Shown here: in pieces, positions 37,617-47,521 of the stretch
How positions within the stretch are numbered: the first letter of the stretch is position 1
How the letters are laid out: the number at the start of each line of letters is the position of its first letter
Assembly (NCBI GenBank): GCA_022842245.1
Contig: JALHPZ010000005.1
Span: 184,821-248,820, forward strand
Source: Gemmataceae bacterium
Lineage (GTDB): Bacteria > Planctomycetota > Planctomycetia > Gemmatales > Gemmataceae
Direction of reading: 5' to 3'
DNA length: 64,000 nt
The notes under the pieces: generated by a model
What the model saw: only the letters and a program-made list of their open reading frames with translations
Database searches by the model: none
Told to the model about the DNA's origin: nothing
Translations under genes and position numbers: made by a program

Positions 37617-40040
37617 TCACTTTTTGCCGTTCTTGGTCTCGTTGGAAATAGTCGGTTTGTTGCTCGGAGCCGGTGTACTCGGCTTTAAGGCAGGCGAGGG
37701 TGACGACGGTTTGTAGCTTGGGGCCGGCGTCGATCGGAAGTTGGACGCGGGGCGTGTCTCGATCCGTTGCGGTGCCGGCGTGTAGGACGGCGCCGGCGTG
37801 TAGGAGCGAGTCGTGGTCGGTGTGGGGGCTGGCTTGTAAGAGGGCGCAGGTGCTGGTTTGTACGAGGGTGCGGGCGTGTAGGAGCGGCTCGTGTTCGACG
37901 CGGGAGCCGGGTTGTAGGAGGGCGTTGGCGTGTACGAGCGGTTCGAAGTCGGTGCGGTGACCGGCTTGTAGGGTGAGGGCGTGTACGAGCGGGTCGTGTT
38001 CGCTACGGGGACCGGCGAGGTCGTCGGGCGAGGAAACGATTGTTGTGCTGCCGATTGTGATGGCGTGGAGAATGTCGTTTGCGGAACAGCTTCTCCTTTC
38101 GATTTCCCCGGCGGCGGAGTTGTCGGCTTGGCCGGAGGGGGATTTGATGGCTTCGGCAGCGGCGCCGGTGTCGGCTTGGGCGCGGGTGGCAGCGGTGCCG
38201 GCGTCGGCTTGGGCGAGGGCGGAAGTGGCGCCGGTGTCGGCTTGGGCGCGGGTGGCAGCGGGGCCGGTGTCGGCTTGGGCGCGGGTGGCAGCGGGGCCGG
38301 GGTCGGCTTGGGCGCGGGTGGCAGCGGGGCCGGGGTCGGCTTGGGCGCGGGTGCCGGATTTTGTCCCGCAACCGGGGGCTTCGGCGAAGGAATCGGCGTG
38401 GGTTTGGGTGTCGGTGCCGGATTTTGTCCCGCGACCGGGGGCTTCGGTGCCGGTGGCAACGGCTTGGTCGAAGGCATTGGTGTCGGCGTCGGAACAGGGC
38501 CGGGCTTGGGCGTCGGCATCGGAGTCGTGGGCTTGACGGACGGGTTCTGTCCCGTCGGGGCCGGTGTCGGCTTCAACGCGGCGGGGGTCGGCTTGGTCGG
38601 GCTGCTCTGGGATGCGGTGGGAACAGGAACGGTCCTCACCTTTTCGGTCGGCACCTGAGCGCGGGCCACCGCGGTCTTCGAGTAGTCGAGCTTGGCCGTC
38701 CGCGGTGCATCGGTTCCCTTCAGGGGCACCTGACCACGATCCACGATGGAAGTTTCCACTTGTTTCCGTTGAGCGGAGACCTGTTTCAGTTCCCGGGCGA
38801 ACTGTTGTTCCTTCAATCGTTGCTCGGCGGCCAATGGTTTGAGAGCGATCGCCTTATTGGTGGCCGCGACGTTTCCTAGCGTCGTCAGCATCATCTGGTT
38901 GTTGTTGACAGTGTTGTTGACAGTGTTGTTGATGATGTTGGTGTTATTGGTCACGTTCGTGACGTTCGTAATGTTGTTGACCACGACGTTTTGCTGGACG
39001 AGAGTGCGCGGAGGCCGGGCCACCGTGCCGTTGAACCGACCGACATAGACATTGTTGATGCCAAGCGCCCACTGAGGCGTATTGCGGTATGCAACCCGGT
39101 AATAGTCCCAGAGCGGATCGTAGCCGATCGAACGGCCGAAACCGACGGACACTCCGAACCCACTGCCGCTGATGTTGGACGCCCAGGCGGAGAAGCCGAG
39201 GGTGCTGTAGCGGTTTTCGAAGTAGTCGCCGAAGTAATAGCAACCCCAGCCGCGGCGCACGAACAGCGAGGTGTAGAGCGCCGGTTCGCTGACGCAGATG
39301 GTGGGAGTGTAGACGAAGGCGGGGCGGTAGTAGACCGATCGCGGGAAGTAGACGGGTGCGAAGAGCACGCCGCGCTCGGCGAGGGGCATGTCCCAATAGC
39401 CATCGATGAAGATGTAACCGGCCGGGGTCCAGCGATAGTGCGACGGTACCCAGCACCAGCCCGGACGATGCGCGACCCAGACGCCCGGGCGCCAGACGTA
39501 GCGGTGCGTGCGCCAGACCCACGTGCCGGGGACGTAGACATGCGAGTCGCTGGGGGCGGGAATCGAGGGCGCGAGTTCGAGGGGCACCGGGGGCGGTGCG
39601 AGATATTCGATGTCGGCGCGTTCGGCTTCGGGCCGGGCTTCCTGCCAGAAACCATGCACCCACTGATAACCGTTCCGGACTTCGCGCCAGCTGCCGGGAA
39701 CCCAGACGCGGCCGGGCGGCGGAACGCGCCAGAAACCGCTGATCCAGATGAAGTCTTCGCGTTCCTCGTCGTAGTGCCAGTAGCCGGGCACCCACTGGAC
39801 GTTGTCGCCATCCGGCTTCTGATCCGGCGGCAGTTCCTCGATGGCGTCGGGCGGCACCTTGCGGACCAGCACCGGATCCTTCTGGATTTCGAGGGTTGCG
39901 GCGAAGGCTTCGTGCACCGGGCCGCGGGCCAGCACTTCGACTTCCTGATTGGCTTGGGCACGGCCGGAAGCCGGAGTGGCGATTGCGAGTCCGATGGCGG
40001 TCAGACAGGCGGTGAAGAGGCGGGAGAAGCGGATTCGCAT
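37617..40040 (-). CDS. YXWGXW-type proline-rich exported repeat protein
   Basis: 807 residues from ATG 40040 with signal peptide [20 protein letters not shown]. Residues about 60-190 contain repeated aromatic blocks [39 protein letters not shown] and [10 protein letters not shown], the pattern of the YXWGXW family of planctomycete surface proteins. A Tyr/Phe-rich and Asn-rich segment ([13 protein letters not shown]) follows, then about 300 residues of Pro-rich sequence: six near-copies of [11 protein letters not shown], and [12 protein letters not shown] near the C-terminus. Likely a wall- or outer-membrane-associated structural protein. The ribosome must read long Pro runs, so EF-P dependence is expected. 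Confidence 0.85.
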   Translation of the reverse strand: MRIRFSRLFTACLTAIGLAIATPASGRAQANQEVEVLARGPVHEAFAATLEIQKDPVLVRKVPPDAIEELPPDQKPDGDNVQWVPGYWHYDEEREDFIWISGFWRVPPPGRVWVPGSWREVRNGYQWVHGFWQEARPEAERADIEYLAPPPVPLELAPSIPAPSDSHVYVPGTWVWRTHRYVWRPGVWVAHRPGWCWVPSHYRWTPAGYIFIDGYWDMPLAERGVLFAPVYFPRSVYYRPAFVYTPTICVSEPALYTSLFVRRGWGCYYFGDYFENRYSTLGFSAWASNISGSGFGVSVGFGRSIGYDPLWDYYRVAYRNTPQWALGINNVYVGRFNGTVARPPRTLVQQNVVVNNITNVTNVTNNTNIINNTVNNTVNNNQMMLTTLGNVAATNKAIALKPLAAEQRLKEQQFARELKQVSAQRKQVETSIVDRGQVPLKGTDAPRTAKLDYSKTAVARAQVPTEKVRTVPVPTASQSSPTKPTPAALKPTPAPTGQNPSVKPTTPMPTPKPGPVPTPTPMPSTKPLPPAPKPPVAGQNPAPTPKPTPIPSPKPPVAGQNPAPAPKPTPAPLPPAPKPTPAPLPPAPKPTPAPLPPAPKPTPAPLPPSPKPTPAPLPPAPKPTPAPLPKPSNPPPAKPTTPPPGKSKGEAVPQTTFSTPSQSAAQQSFPRPTTSPVPVANTTRSYTPSPYKPVTAPTSNRSYTPTPSYNPAPASNTSRSYTPAPSYKPAPAPSYKPAPTPTTTRSYTPAPSYTPAPQRIETRPASNFRSTPAPSYKPSSPSPALKPSTPAPSNKPTISNETKNGKK
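38171..38353. repeat. 33-bp coding tandem repeat, about 5.5 copies
   Basis: The phrase TCGGCTTGGGCG recurs at exactly 33-bp intervals (38171, 38204, 38237, 38270, 38303, 38336). It encodes the 11-residue unit [11 protein letters not shown] on the minus strand. Prone to copy-number change; the third unit differs (Ser for Ala). Confidence 0.95.
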
Positions 40041-40316
40041 GGGGTAACCCTCGAAGGGGCCGGACTCGCGGGAATAATCACAAACTCGGAGCGCGGAAGT
40101 TTGAGGGACTTGCGCGGTTTCCAAATCTTGGAGGGCGGACTTTACGGGTTGTAACAGCGCCAACCTAACCGTGCCGGACCGACTTCGCAATCCGAAAGTC
40201 CGATCATACCCGAACGGCGGGCAGGAAGCCGGGAAGTTTCGTCGCTTCCAGCACCCCAAATTTCGTAAAGCATGTAGAATTAGGCAGATTCCATCGCGTT
40301 CCGGGGTGCCGTACCG

Positions 40317-41639
40317 GTGAATTCCGCCAAGGTCCGCTACGCTGCGCTCACGGATGTGGGTGCCAAGCGAAGCCACAACCAGGATGCGTGCGCAGTCCAA
40401 TTGGCGCCGGATGACCCGCTGTTCCTGTCTCAGGGGCACATTTTCATCGTCGCCGACGGGATGGGTGGCCACGCGGTCGGCGAAAAGGCCAGTGCCAAAG
40501 CCATCCGCGATATCCCGCTGACCTATCAGAAACATGTTCCGCAGGAAGGCGTGGTGCCGGCGATTCGCCGTTCCTTCACGGAAGCCAACGCCGATATCTA
40601 CGACATCGGTCAGAAGAATCCCGAATTCAAAGGCCTCGGCACGACCGGGACCGCACTGTTCCTCCGTTCCGAAGGTGCCTGGATCGGCCACGTGGGCGAT
40701 AGCCGTGCGTATCGCATCCGGGCCGGCAAAGTCGAGCAACTCACGTTCGACCATTCCTGGGTCTGGGAGATCGCCCGACGCCAGGGGATCGACCCGGATC
40801 AACTTGGAGACTTCAAGAAGAATGTCATCGTCCGTTCGCTGGGGCCGGACGAACAAGTCGAAGTCGACATCGAAGGCCCGCATCCGCTCCAACCCGGCGA
40901 TTCCTTCCTGTTGTGCAGCGATGGACTGACGAACGAAGTGGCCGCCGACGAGATCGGATCCGTCGTGATGGCGCTCCCGCCCGAGGAGGCGGCCAAGTTC
41001 CTGATTGCCTTGGCCAACATCCGAGGTGGTCGGGACAACATCACGTGCATCATCGTTCAAACGCCCGGCGGCGACGTCGGCGGTGCTGCGGTCGTCGCGA
41101 AAACCCCGGGACGATTCCGGAATGCGTTGAAATCCTGGGATCGCTTCCTGCCCTGGCCTTATACCTTCCTCGGTTTGGGGTCACTTTGCGCAGTCGTCTC
41201 GCTCGTCTTGCAGATGCAGGAGATCTCCAGCGCCGCGATCCCGCTATTCGGCGCGGCGGCGTTGTTGATCATCGTCGGCGTCGTGGGGTTGGCCCTGCAC
41301 TTGCAAAACGACAAGACCGAATCCACCTCGGGAACGCCGGCCAAAGGCGAATTGCACGTCTACAAGACCTACCCCTTCGAAATCGGCTCGGTATTACTGG
41401 ATCGATTCGATGAAAAAGACAACGAATTGAAGGACGTGCTCAAAGACCACCCGGAGGTGGACTGGGCAACGCACGGCAAACACGCCGCGGAGGCCGCTGC
41501 GAAGCGCGGACAATCGGATTGGACCGGATCGCTGGCGGCGAAGTGCCGGGCGATCCAAGTTTTGGCAGCGATCTACAATCAGGAACGGGGCCGGGGCGAG
41601 GAGTTCCGTCCGAATTGGGACAATCCGAAGGGCAATTGA
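40317..41639 (+). CDS. PP2C-type Ser/Thr phosphatase with C-terminal membrane segments
   Basis: 440 residues from GTG 40317. The PP2C domain (about 1-245) has all signature motifs: [54 protein letters not shown] (in parts: [12 protein letters not shown]), [11 protein letters not shown] and [10 protein letters not shown], giving the metal-binding aspartates. Two helices follow at about 280-325 ([39 protein letters not shown]), then a cytosolic region. It would dephosphorylate Ser/Thr proteins at the membrane, opposing Hanks-type kinases that are common in planctomycetes. The kinase partner is not in the window. Divergent from the proline-rich gene, 276-bp shared gap. Confidence 0.88.
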   Translation: MNSAKVRYAALTDVGAKRSHNQDACAVQLAPDDPLFLSQGHIFIVADGMGGHAVGEKASAKAIRDIPLTYQKHVPQEGVVPAIRRSFTEANADIYDIGQKNPEFKGLGTTGTALFLRSEGAWIGHVGDSRAYRIRAGKVEQLTFDHSWVWEIARRQGIDPDQLGDFKKNVIVRSLGPDEQVEVDIEGPHPLQPGDSFLLCSDGLTNEVAADEIGSVVMALPPEEAAKFLIALANIRGGRDNITCIIVQTPGGDVGGAAVVAKTPGRFRNALKSWDRFLPWPYTFLGLGSLCAVVSLVLQMQEISSAAIPLFGAAALLIIVGVVGLALHLQNDKTESTSGTPAKGELHVYKTYPFEIGSVLLDRFDEKDNELKDVLKDHPEVDWATHGKHAAEAAAKRGQSDWTGSLAAKCRAIQVLAAIYNQERGRGEEFRPNWDNPKGN

Positions 41640-41646
41640 CGACGCG

Positions 41647-41675
41647 CCGTGCGACGGCGCGACGCCGTCGCACGG
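41647..41675. terminator. 13-bp convergent hairpin
   Basis: CCGTGCGACGGCG pairs perfectly with its complement around a 3-nt CGA loop, in the 51-bp gap between the PP2C and glucan phosphorylase genes, where it can serve both strands. Confidence 0.7.
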
Positions 41676-41690
41676 TCGGTCTTCCAATTT

Positions 41691-44258
41691 CTATCCCCAC
41701 GTCACAAGACCCGGCTCGAACGAATGGTTCAGGTTCGGATGCTTCGGTAGCACCCGGACGCCGAAGCCAAACTGGCCGCTCGCCGAGCAAGGTACCGTGC
41801 CGTGGTAGGTTATCCACTGGCCGTCCACCGTGCCGTTCGGCGATAGGGCGTAGGGCTTGGGATCGTGGATCTCACCCATCGCGTCCAGCAGACCGTAGCA
41901 CATCTGCACTTCCACGTCGCCGGGGTGGATTTCTCCGAGGTGGACCTTCACCTTGACCGGAAAGCTGGTGCCGACTCGGAGCGTCTCGCCGTGGGGTGCT
42001 TCGACCGAATCGACCCGCACGTGGCTCCAGCGTTCCATGAGTTGCCGCCGCCAGGCCGAGAGTTCGCGAGCGTCCTTGAGTTGGTCCGCGGCGAGAACCA
42101 CGTGGCGGCGGTGGCTGGGGAGGTAGCACTTTTCCGCGTATTCCTCCACCATCCGGTTTGTATTGAACATCGGCACGAGCGTGGCGATCGACTTCTTCAT
42201 GCGGCGGATCCACTGCCGTGGCAGTCCGTCGGATCCACGCTGCCAGAACATCGGCAGGACTTCCTTCTCGAGCAGTTCGTACAGGGCGCGGCTTTCGACA
42301 TCGTCCTGGTAGTCGAGGTTCGTTTCGGGATACTCTTCCCCGGAGCCGATCGCCCAGCCGTTTTCGCCGTCGTACCCTTCGCACCACCAACCGTCGAGGA
42401 TGCTGAGATTCAAACCGCCATTGACGGCGACCTTCATGCCGCTGGTGCCGCTGGCCTCGTGCGGTCGGCGCGGGTTGTTCAGCCACACGTCCACGCCCTG
42501 CACGAGATAACGTGCGACGTTCATCTCGTAGTCTTCGAGAAAGACGATGCGCCGCCGAAATTCCTCGCGCTTGGCGTACTGGACGACGCGGGCGATGAGT
42601 TCCTTGCCCCCGTTGTCCTTGGGGTGCGCTTTGCCGGAAAAGATAAACTGGATCGGCCGCTGGGAATTATTGAGCAGATCCATCAACCGGTCGATGTCGC
42701 GGAACACCAGATCGCCGCGCTTGTAGGTGGCGAAACGGCGGGCGAAGCCTACAGTCAGCGCTTCGGGGTCGAGGACCTCGTCGGCGCGTTCGACTTCCGC
42801 CTGGGGCGCGCCGCGGCGCTTCAATTGATGTTTGAGACGGGTGCGTGCGAGCGCGATGAGCCGCTCGCGGCAGCGTTCGTGAGTGCGCCAAAGCTCGGCA
42901 TCGGGGATCGACTCGACCCGCTTCCAGATGGCGAAGTTGGTGGGTTCCTCTTCCCAATGGACTCCAATGTAGCGGTCGAAAAGTCCGGCCAGATCCGGCG
43001 CGAGCCAGGTCTGCGTGTGGACGCCGTTGGTGATTGAGCCGATGGGCACTTCGCCCGTAGGCAGCGTCGGCCAGACGCCGTTCCACATCTTCCGCGACAC
43101 GACGCCGTGCAAGGCGCTCACCCCGTTGGAAGTGTTCGCGAGCTTGATCGCAAGCACGGTCATGCTGAACGGTTCGTGAATGTCGTCGGGATGGATCCGG
43201 CCCAAGCCGTAGAACTCGCGTTTCTCGATGCCGAGTTTGCCCATGAACTCGCCAAAGTATTGTTCGATCATGGCCGGAGGAAACGCATCGTTCCCCGCCG
43301 GCACCGGCGTGTGCGTCGTAAAGCAGGTCCCGGCTTTGACCGCCTCCGCCGCCACGGCGAACGGCACCTGCTGCTCTTCCATCATTACGCGAATCCGCTC
43401 CAGGCTTACGAACGCCGCGTGACCCTCGTTCATGTGGCAAACCGTCGGGTTCTGCCCGATCGCCCGCAGCGCCCGGATGCCCCCGATGCCGAGGATGATT
43501 TCCTGCTGGATGCGAGTGTGCGAGTCGCCACCGTACAACTGGGACGTGATCTGCCGGTCGGCCGGCGCATTTTGTGGGATGTTCGCGTCCAACAGGTACA
43601 GCGGCACACGGCCAACCTGGATGCGCCAGATCCGCAGATGAACGTCGCGGCCCGGCAACGGCGCGCTCACGATGACCGGCTTACCGTCGGCGCCGAGTTC
43701 GGGGATCAGCGGCAGGGTGAAGAAATCGTTCTCCGGGTATCGCTCCTGCTGCCAGCCATCGACGTTGAGGTACTGGCGGAAGTAGCCTTCGCGGTACATG
43801 AGGCTGACGCCGACCAGTGGCAGGCCGAGGTCGCTGGCGCTTTTCAAGTGGTCGCCGGCGAGGACGCCGAGACCGCCCGAATAGATCGGCACGCTCTCGT
43901 GCAGTCCGAATTCGGCGGAGAAGTACGCAATCTTGGAACTGGAATCGGCGTGATGGTTCGTTTGGAACCAGGTCGGTGCCTTGAGGTAGTGTTCCAACTG
44001 GGCCGCAACACGGTCCATGTGCGCGAGGAAACCGTCGTCCTCCACCAGTTCGTCGAATCGCTTCTGTTCCAGCGTGGTCAGGAGTCGGATCGGGCTATGG
44101 TCCAGCGCTTCGAACAGGTCCGGATTGATCCGGCGGAAAAGTGCGACGGCTTCGGCGTTCCAGCACCACCAGAGGTTGTTCGCAAGCGTTTGCAGCGGCT
44201 TGAGGCGTTCGGGAATGCTCGGCAGGACGGTAAACGAACGGATCGTGCGAACGGGCAT
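41691..44258 (-). CDS. glgP: Alpha-glucan (glycogen/maltodextrin) phosphorylase
   Basis: 855 residues. The N-terminal about 110 residues (RLKPLQTLANNLWWCWNAEAVALF) form a DUF3417 domain, which defines the TIGR02094 branch of phosphorylases in bacteria and archaea. The catalytic domain includes FSAEFGLHESVPIYSGGLGVLAGDHLK (in parts: IYSGGLGVLAGDHLK) and the PLP-site region EASGTSGMKVAVNGGLNLSILDGWW (in parts: EASGTSGMKVAVNGG), with Lys as PLP anchor. Releases glucose-1-phosphate from glycogen or maltodextrin. The long C-terminal region has no recognised extra domain. Isolated from other glycogen genes here. Confidence 0.93.
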   Translation of the reverse strand: MPVRTIRSFTVLPSIPERLKPLQTLANNLWWCWNAEAVALFRRINPDLFEALDHSPIRLLTTLEQKRFDELVEDDGFLAHMDRVAAQLEHYLKAPTWFQTNHHADSSSKIAYFSAEFGLHESVPIYSGGLGVLAGDHLKSASDLGLPLVGVSLMYREGYFRQYLNVDGWQQERYPENDFFTLPLIPELGADGKPVIVSAPLPGRDVHLRIWRIQVGRVPLYLLDANIPQNAPADRQITSQLYGGDSHTRIQQEIILGIGGIRALRAIGQNPTVCHMNEGHAAFVSLERIRVMMEEQQVPFAVAAEAVKAGTCFTTHTPVPAGNDAFPPAMIEQYFGEFMGKLGIEKREFYGLGRIHPDDIHEPFSMTVLAIKLANTSNGVSALHGVVSRKMWNGVWPTLPTGEVPIGSITNGVHTQTWLAPDLAGLFDRYIGVHWEEEPTNFAIWKRVESIPDAELWRTHERCRERLIALARTRLKHQLKRRGAPQAEVERADEVLDPEALTVGFARRFATYKRGDLVFRDIDRLMDLLNNSQRPIQFIFSGKAHPKDNGGKELIARVVQYAKREEFRRRIVFLEDYEMNVARYLVQGVDVWLNNPRRPHEASGTSGMKVAVNGGLNLSILDGWWCEGYDGENGWAIGSGEEYPETNLDYQDDVESRALYELLEKEVLPMFWQRGSDGLPRQWIRRMKKSIATLVPMFNTNRMVEEYAEKCYLPSHRRHVVLAADQLKDARELSAWRRQLMERWSHVRVDSVEAPHGETLRVGTSFPVKVKVHLGEIHPGDVEVQMCYGLLDAMGEIHDPKPYALSPNGTVDGQWITYHGTVPCSASGQFGFGVRVLPKHPNLNHSFEPGLVTWG

Positions 44259-44685
44259 GAATGCTCCTCAGCTCCGGAAACGGAGACACCGCGGGGAACG
44301 ACCGCGGTGCGCAATCGGCGAACAGGGGAGAGCTGTGCGTCTGGCAGGATAGCGATTCTGGGTCGAGTTTTCAAGGTGAATTGCCCATCGAACCGGTCGT
44401 GCTCTACCAATCCTTACAATCCGGATGAACGAAGTGGTGCCAAGGACAAGCCGTCATTCCGGCGATAGTGCCACTCCCTTCCGTGGAAAGACGTATCCGA
44501 ACCGGAATCACTTTCGTTTTCGCCCCAAACGTATACGGTATTGTCGGTTCGGACGTTGAGGCCAGTCCGAAATCACTCCGGCGGTTCCCCGAAGATGATC
44601 CGATCGACGCATTCCAAACGTGGAACCGATACCGAACCAGATGGATGGAACGTCAATCGTCTGCCAATTCTTGGAGTGTCGCTTC
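44259..44685. other. 427-bp intergenic region, no gene supported
   Basis: Lies between glgP (start at 44258) and the bestrophin stop at 44686, both minus strand. Short reading frames on the plus strand lack recognisable protein character. It contains the glgP promoter region. No strong hairpin or repeat was identified by eye. Confidence 0.6.
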
Positions 44686-45579
44686 TTATCGGCTGCGTGG
44701 TGCCACGATCGTGCTCAGGGCCTGGTCGCCATATCCGAGGTCGCCTAGGATCTGCTCGGCCGATTTTCGGATCGTCTCGCAGAACCGGGTCAGTTCCAGG
44801 TCGTCCCCGTCCTTGCCGAACGGCTCCTCGACGTCTTCGGCCGTCATCTCGATGCCGAGGAGGAAGTAGGCGAGCAGGGCGACGACGCCGATGGTCATGT
44901 AGCCGTATTCACCGGCCATGAACCAGGGTGCGGAGGCGAGGTAGAGGATTGTGCCGTGGCGCAGAAGGGCTCGGTAGGAAAGCGGGACGGGCGAGGAGCG
45001 GATCCGCTCGCAGGCCCCGCTGACGTCCATGAGCGCTTTGGCATGCGGGTCGATTAGGAGCAGGTCGAATTCGGTCAGTTGGCCGCCGGCGCGCCAAGCC
45101 AGGAGTTGTGCGTAAACCCGCTCGGCAAGGTGCAACGGCACGTGAGCCGGTTCGCCGGTTTCCCGCTCGAATCCCGGTACGGTCTGGAGCGGCTGTCCGC
45201 CCCGCAGGTGGTTGCGCAGGGCGACGGCGAAACCAACAACGAGCCGGCCCACTTGCCGGCGCTCATCGGAATCGGATCGGACGAATGTCGCGACTTTCAA
45301 ACAGAGATTGCGCGAATCGTTGATGAGTTGGCCCCAGAGTTTGCGGGCCTCCCACCAGCGATCGTAAGCCTGGACGTTGCGGAAACCGAGCAGGACCCCG
45401 AGGAGAACGCCGTTAACGACGGCCATCTCACCGATCCACTTGGGAAACGCGAAGCGTTCCAGATCGTGGATGGTCTTCACCAGGATTGCGTAGACGACGA
45501 CGACGAGGACGGCTGCGTCTAGGCGTTTCCAGACCGGCAGCGGCGGCCAGATGCGCCAGAAGAGAGAGGGGCGTTCCAT
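44686..45579 (-). CDS. Bestrophin-family anion channel
   Basis: 297 residues. Four main hydrophobic segments: LDAAVLVVVVYAILVKTI near residue 25-40, MAVVNGVLLGVLLGFRNVQAYDRWWEARKLWG at about 55-85 (in parts: VLLGFRNVQAYDRWWEARKLWG split as FRNVQAYDRWWEARK), a segment around residue 210-225 (ILYLASAPWFMAGEYGYMT) and LLAYFLLGIEM. The RNxxxYDRWWE signature is the bacterial bestrophin (UPF0187) hallmark. Members conduct anions such as chloride or bicarbonate; direction and selectivity are not decidable. Near a beta-carbonic anhydrase. Confidence 0.88.
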   Translation of the reverse strand: MERPSLFWRIWPPLPVWKRLDAAVLVVVVYAILVKTIHDLERFAFPKWIGEMAVVNGVLLGVLLGFRNVQAYDRWWEARKLWGQLINDSRNLCLKVATFVRSDSDERRQVGRLVVGFAVALRNHLRGGQPLQTVPGFERETGEPAHVPLHLAERVYAQLLAWRAGGQLTEFDLLLIDPHAKALMDVSGACERIRSSPVPLSYRALLRHGTILYLASAPWFMAGEYGYMTIGVVALLAYFLLGIEMTAEDVEEPFGKDGDDLELTRFCETIRKSAEQILGDLGYGDQALSTIVAPRSR

Positions 45580-45746
45580 GGGACGGGCAATCCCTAGCCG
45601 TCGGCCGGCGGGAATCGCGGCGTAACGGCGGGGATACTATAGTCGCCCGCTTCAGACGACCAATACGGGATAACGGGACGCGAGGACGAGATCGGCCACG
45701 CGGTGGTAGTTGGCCGCGCGGCGATCGCGTGCGCCGGAGACGATGG

Positions 45747-45956
45747 TCAGGGGACGCCGATGTCGTGGCCGATGTTGTCGTGGACCGCGCGGTCGTACGC
45801 CGAGTGCCCGGCTTCGTCCTTGAAGACGCCCATGCCCAGCGCGAACGACACACATGTGAGCGTCATGATGCCGCCGAGGACGAGCATCGGCAGCACGGGT
45901 TTGACAACTTCGGGGGCAGGGGCCGCGGCGGCTTCGGCGAACAGGAGCGGAAGCAT
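45747..45956 (-). CDS. Small single-pass membrane protein
   Basis: 69 residues. One hydrophobic segment (VLPMLVLGGIMTLTCVSFALGMGVF, in parts: LPMLVLGGIMTLTCVSFAL) between Ala/Pro-rich and charged ends (FKDEAGHSAYDRAVHDN). It lies 33 bp downstream of the carbonic anhydrase stop on the same strand and has no strong ribosome-binding site, so coding status is uncertain. Position between bestrophin and carbonic anhydrase suggests an accessory subunit if real. No homologue recognised. Confidence 0.45.
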   Translation of the reverse strand: MLPLLFAEAAAAPAPEVVKPVLPMLVLGGIMTLTCVSFALGMGVFKDEAGHSAYDRAVHDNIGHDIGVP

Positions 45957-45989
45957 GACACGTCTCGTGGCGGATTCGGAACGTTCGAG

Positions 45990-46847
45990 TTATTCGATAC
46001 GGAGCATCCGGCGGATCATGTCGCTCTTCGCGATCTGAAGGCCGAGTTTGTCGAAGCCATCGCTGTTTTCGGGCGGGGCCGCGAGTTGCACGTTCGTATC
46101 GTTTTGGGATTTCTGCGTGAGCGAGACGCACCGCGTGACGAGGTTATAGACTCCGTAGGCGACGGCGAGCTGCGGCCCCATGCTGTCGCAGAATTCCTTC
46201 TTCAGGCTCGCCGCCATCATGGCGGTGTTCAAGACCACGGCGGTCTCGCGCAGGGCGTCCTCGTAGCCGGGGATTTGTTCCACGTCCTGCGAATAGACCT
46301 GCTCGAGCGCACGATGCGCGGCCCGCACGGCGACGAGGATGCGCTCCAACACGGCGCGGAGCGGATGGCTCGTCGCGAAGTCCAGATACATGTGCGGTTC
46401 CATGAATGCCTTCACGGCACCCGCGACCGCCCCACAACCGGTGTGCCCGAGTACCACCAGCAATCGCAGGCTGCCGCCCAGATTCGAGACCGCGAAGTCG
46501 AGGCTGCCGAGGCACTCGGCCCCCAGCACGTTCCCGGCCACGCGAACGACAAAGAGGTCGTTCGCCGCCTGGCTGAAGATCAGTTCGATCGGCACGCGGG
46601 CGTCGGCGCAGCCGAGCACGGCGGCGAACGGCGTCTGCTTCGGTGCCGTGCCGTCCGCCTTGGCCAGCCCGAGCGCCTCGGCGTTGAGCGTGATGATATG
46701 CGGCTCGGTCTGCGTGTGACGATGGATGTCCGAAACGCTCGCAAACGCGCGATTGCCGTCCTCGAGCCGCTTCCACGCGGCCTTCGCGGTCTTGGGTGGC
46801 TTGGCGGACGGGGCGTCCGGATCGATGCGGTAGATCAGATCGAACAT
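45990..46847 (-). CDS. Beta-carbonic anhydrase
   Basis: 285 residues, no signal peptide. Zinc ligands and dyad are present: GCADARVP at residues 79-86 (Cys80, Asp82, Arg84) and GHTGCGAV at 134-141 (His135, Cys138). It hydrates CO2 reversibly to bicarbonate. The region after GCGAV is expanded (about residues 142-215, including AHRALEQVYSQDVEQIPGYEDAL), longer than in compact bacterial forms of about 200-220. A long N-terminal extension of about 70 residues is also present. Same strand as the bestrophin gene, suggesting joint bicarbonate handling. Confidence 0.92.
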   Translation of the reverse strand: MFDLIYRIDPDAPSAKPPKTAKAAWKRLEDGNRAFASVSDIHRHTQTEPHIITLNAEALGLAKADGTAPKQTPFAAVLGCADARVPIELIFSQAANDLFVVRVAGNVLGAECLGSLDFAVSNLGGSLRLLVVLGHTGCGAVAGAVKAFMEPHMYLDFATSHPLRAVLERILVAVRAAHRALEQVYSQDVEQIPGYEDALRETAVVLNTAMMAASLKKEFCDSMGPQLAVAYGVYNLVTRCVSLTQKSQNDTNVQLAAPPENSDGFDKLGLQIAKSDMIRRMLRIE

Positions 46848-46859
46848 GGCGGAATTCCC

Positions 46860-47510
46860 TTACAGTTGTTGCGCCTCGCCGAGGCGGGGCAGGTCGTCGA
46901 GTGAACCGAGTCCGAAGATTTCGAGGAAACGGGACGTGGTGCCGAATTTCGGATTCGCCCGTTCGGAGTCCCCGCGCTGGACGACGGCGATCAGGCCGAG
47001 CCGCGCCAGCTGCCTCACGATCGCTCCCGAATCGACGCCGCGAATCGTGTCGATTTCGTCCTTGTCGACGGGCTGGCGGTAGGCGATCACGGAGAGCACG
47101 TCGAGCGCGGGCGGCGACAGGCGCGCCTCGCGCGGTCCGCCGAAGAGTTTTTCGCGAAGTCCGCGATAGGCCGGTTTGACGGACAGCACGTATCCGTTCT
47201 CGCGCGGTTGCACGACGTAGGGTCGGTTCTGATTCCGGTAGCGTTTGTTCAGGTCGGCGACGATCCGGGGCAGGTGGTCGCCCCCGGTGCGGATCGCGCT
47301 CGCGAATTTTTCGGCCGTCAGGGGCGGCCCTCCCGCGAAGAGCATCGCCTCCGCGATCGCATCGGGCGACGGTGGCGCGTCGGGTTCGGGAACGACCGGA
47401 GCCGGCGGCGATTCGGCGGGCGCGACCGCGACGGGCGATTCTTCCAGCACGGGCGCGTCGAGGTCGCCGTCGAGTTCCCAGGTTTCGAATTGGTGGGGTT
47501 CCGGGCTCAT
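46860..47510 (-). CDS. scpB: SMC-Scp complex subunit ScpB
   Basis: 216 residues from ATG 47510. A Pro/Glu-rich acidic N-terminus of about 45 residues precedes the ScpB winged-helix core: AIAEAMLFAGGPPLTAEKFASAI, FELSVKPAYRGL region (VLSVKPAYRGLREKLFG), and ALDVLSVIAYRQPVDKDEIDTIRGVDS (in parts: LSVIAYRQPVDKDEIDTIRG). ScpB bridges ScpA and SMC during chromosome condensation and segregation. The acidic extension is atypical. Longer in-frame extension upstream overlaps the next gene and lacks family similarity. scpA is not adjacent. Confidence 0.9.
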   Translation of the reverse strand: MSPEPHQFETWELDGDLDAPVLEESPVAVAPAESPPAPVVPEPDAPPSPDAIAEAMLFAGGPPLTAEKFASAIRTGGDHLPRIVADLNKRYRNQNRPYVVQPRENGYVLSVKPAYRGLREKLFGGPREARLSPPALDVLSVIAYRQPVDKDEIDTIRGVDSGAIVRQLARLGLIAVVQRGDSERANPKFGTTSRFLEIFGLGSLDDLPRLGEAQQL

Positions 47511-47521
47511 TGCGCGGTGCT

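Noticed and set aside
38171..38353. Regular 33-bp repeats as a CRISPR array
   Set aside because: There are no unique spacers; the repeats are contiguous and lie inside an open coding frame.
44468..44921. Short plus-strand frames in the glgP-bestrophin gap
   Set aside because: No signal, family similarity or convincing ribosome-binding site; Arg/Ser-rich translation is typical of noncoding high-GC sequence.
45652..46131. 159-residue minus-strand frame overlapping the small membrane protein and the carbonic anhydrase 3' end
   Set aside because: It overlaps a verified gene and its composition is Arg/His/Pro-rich noise.
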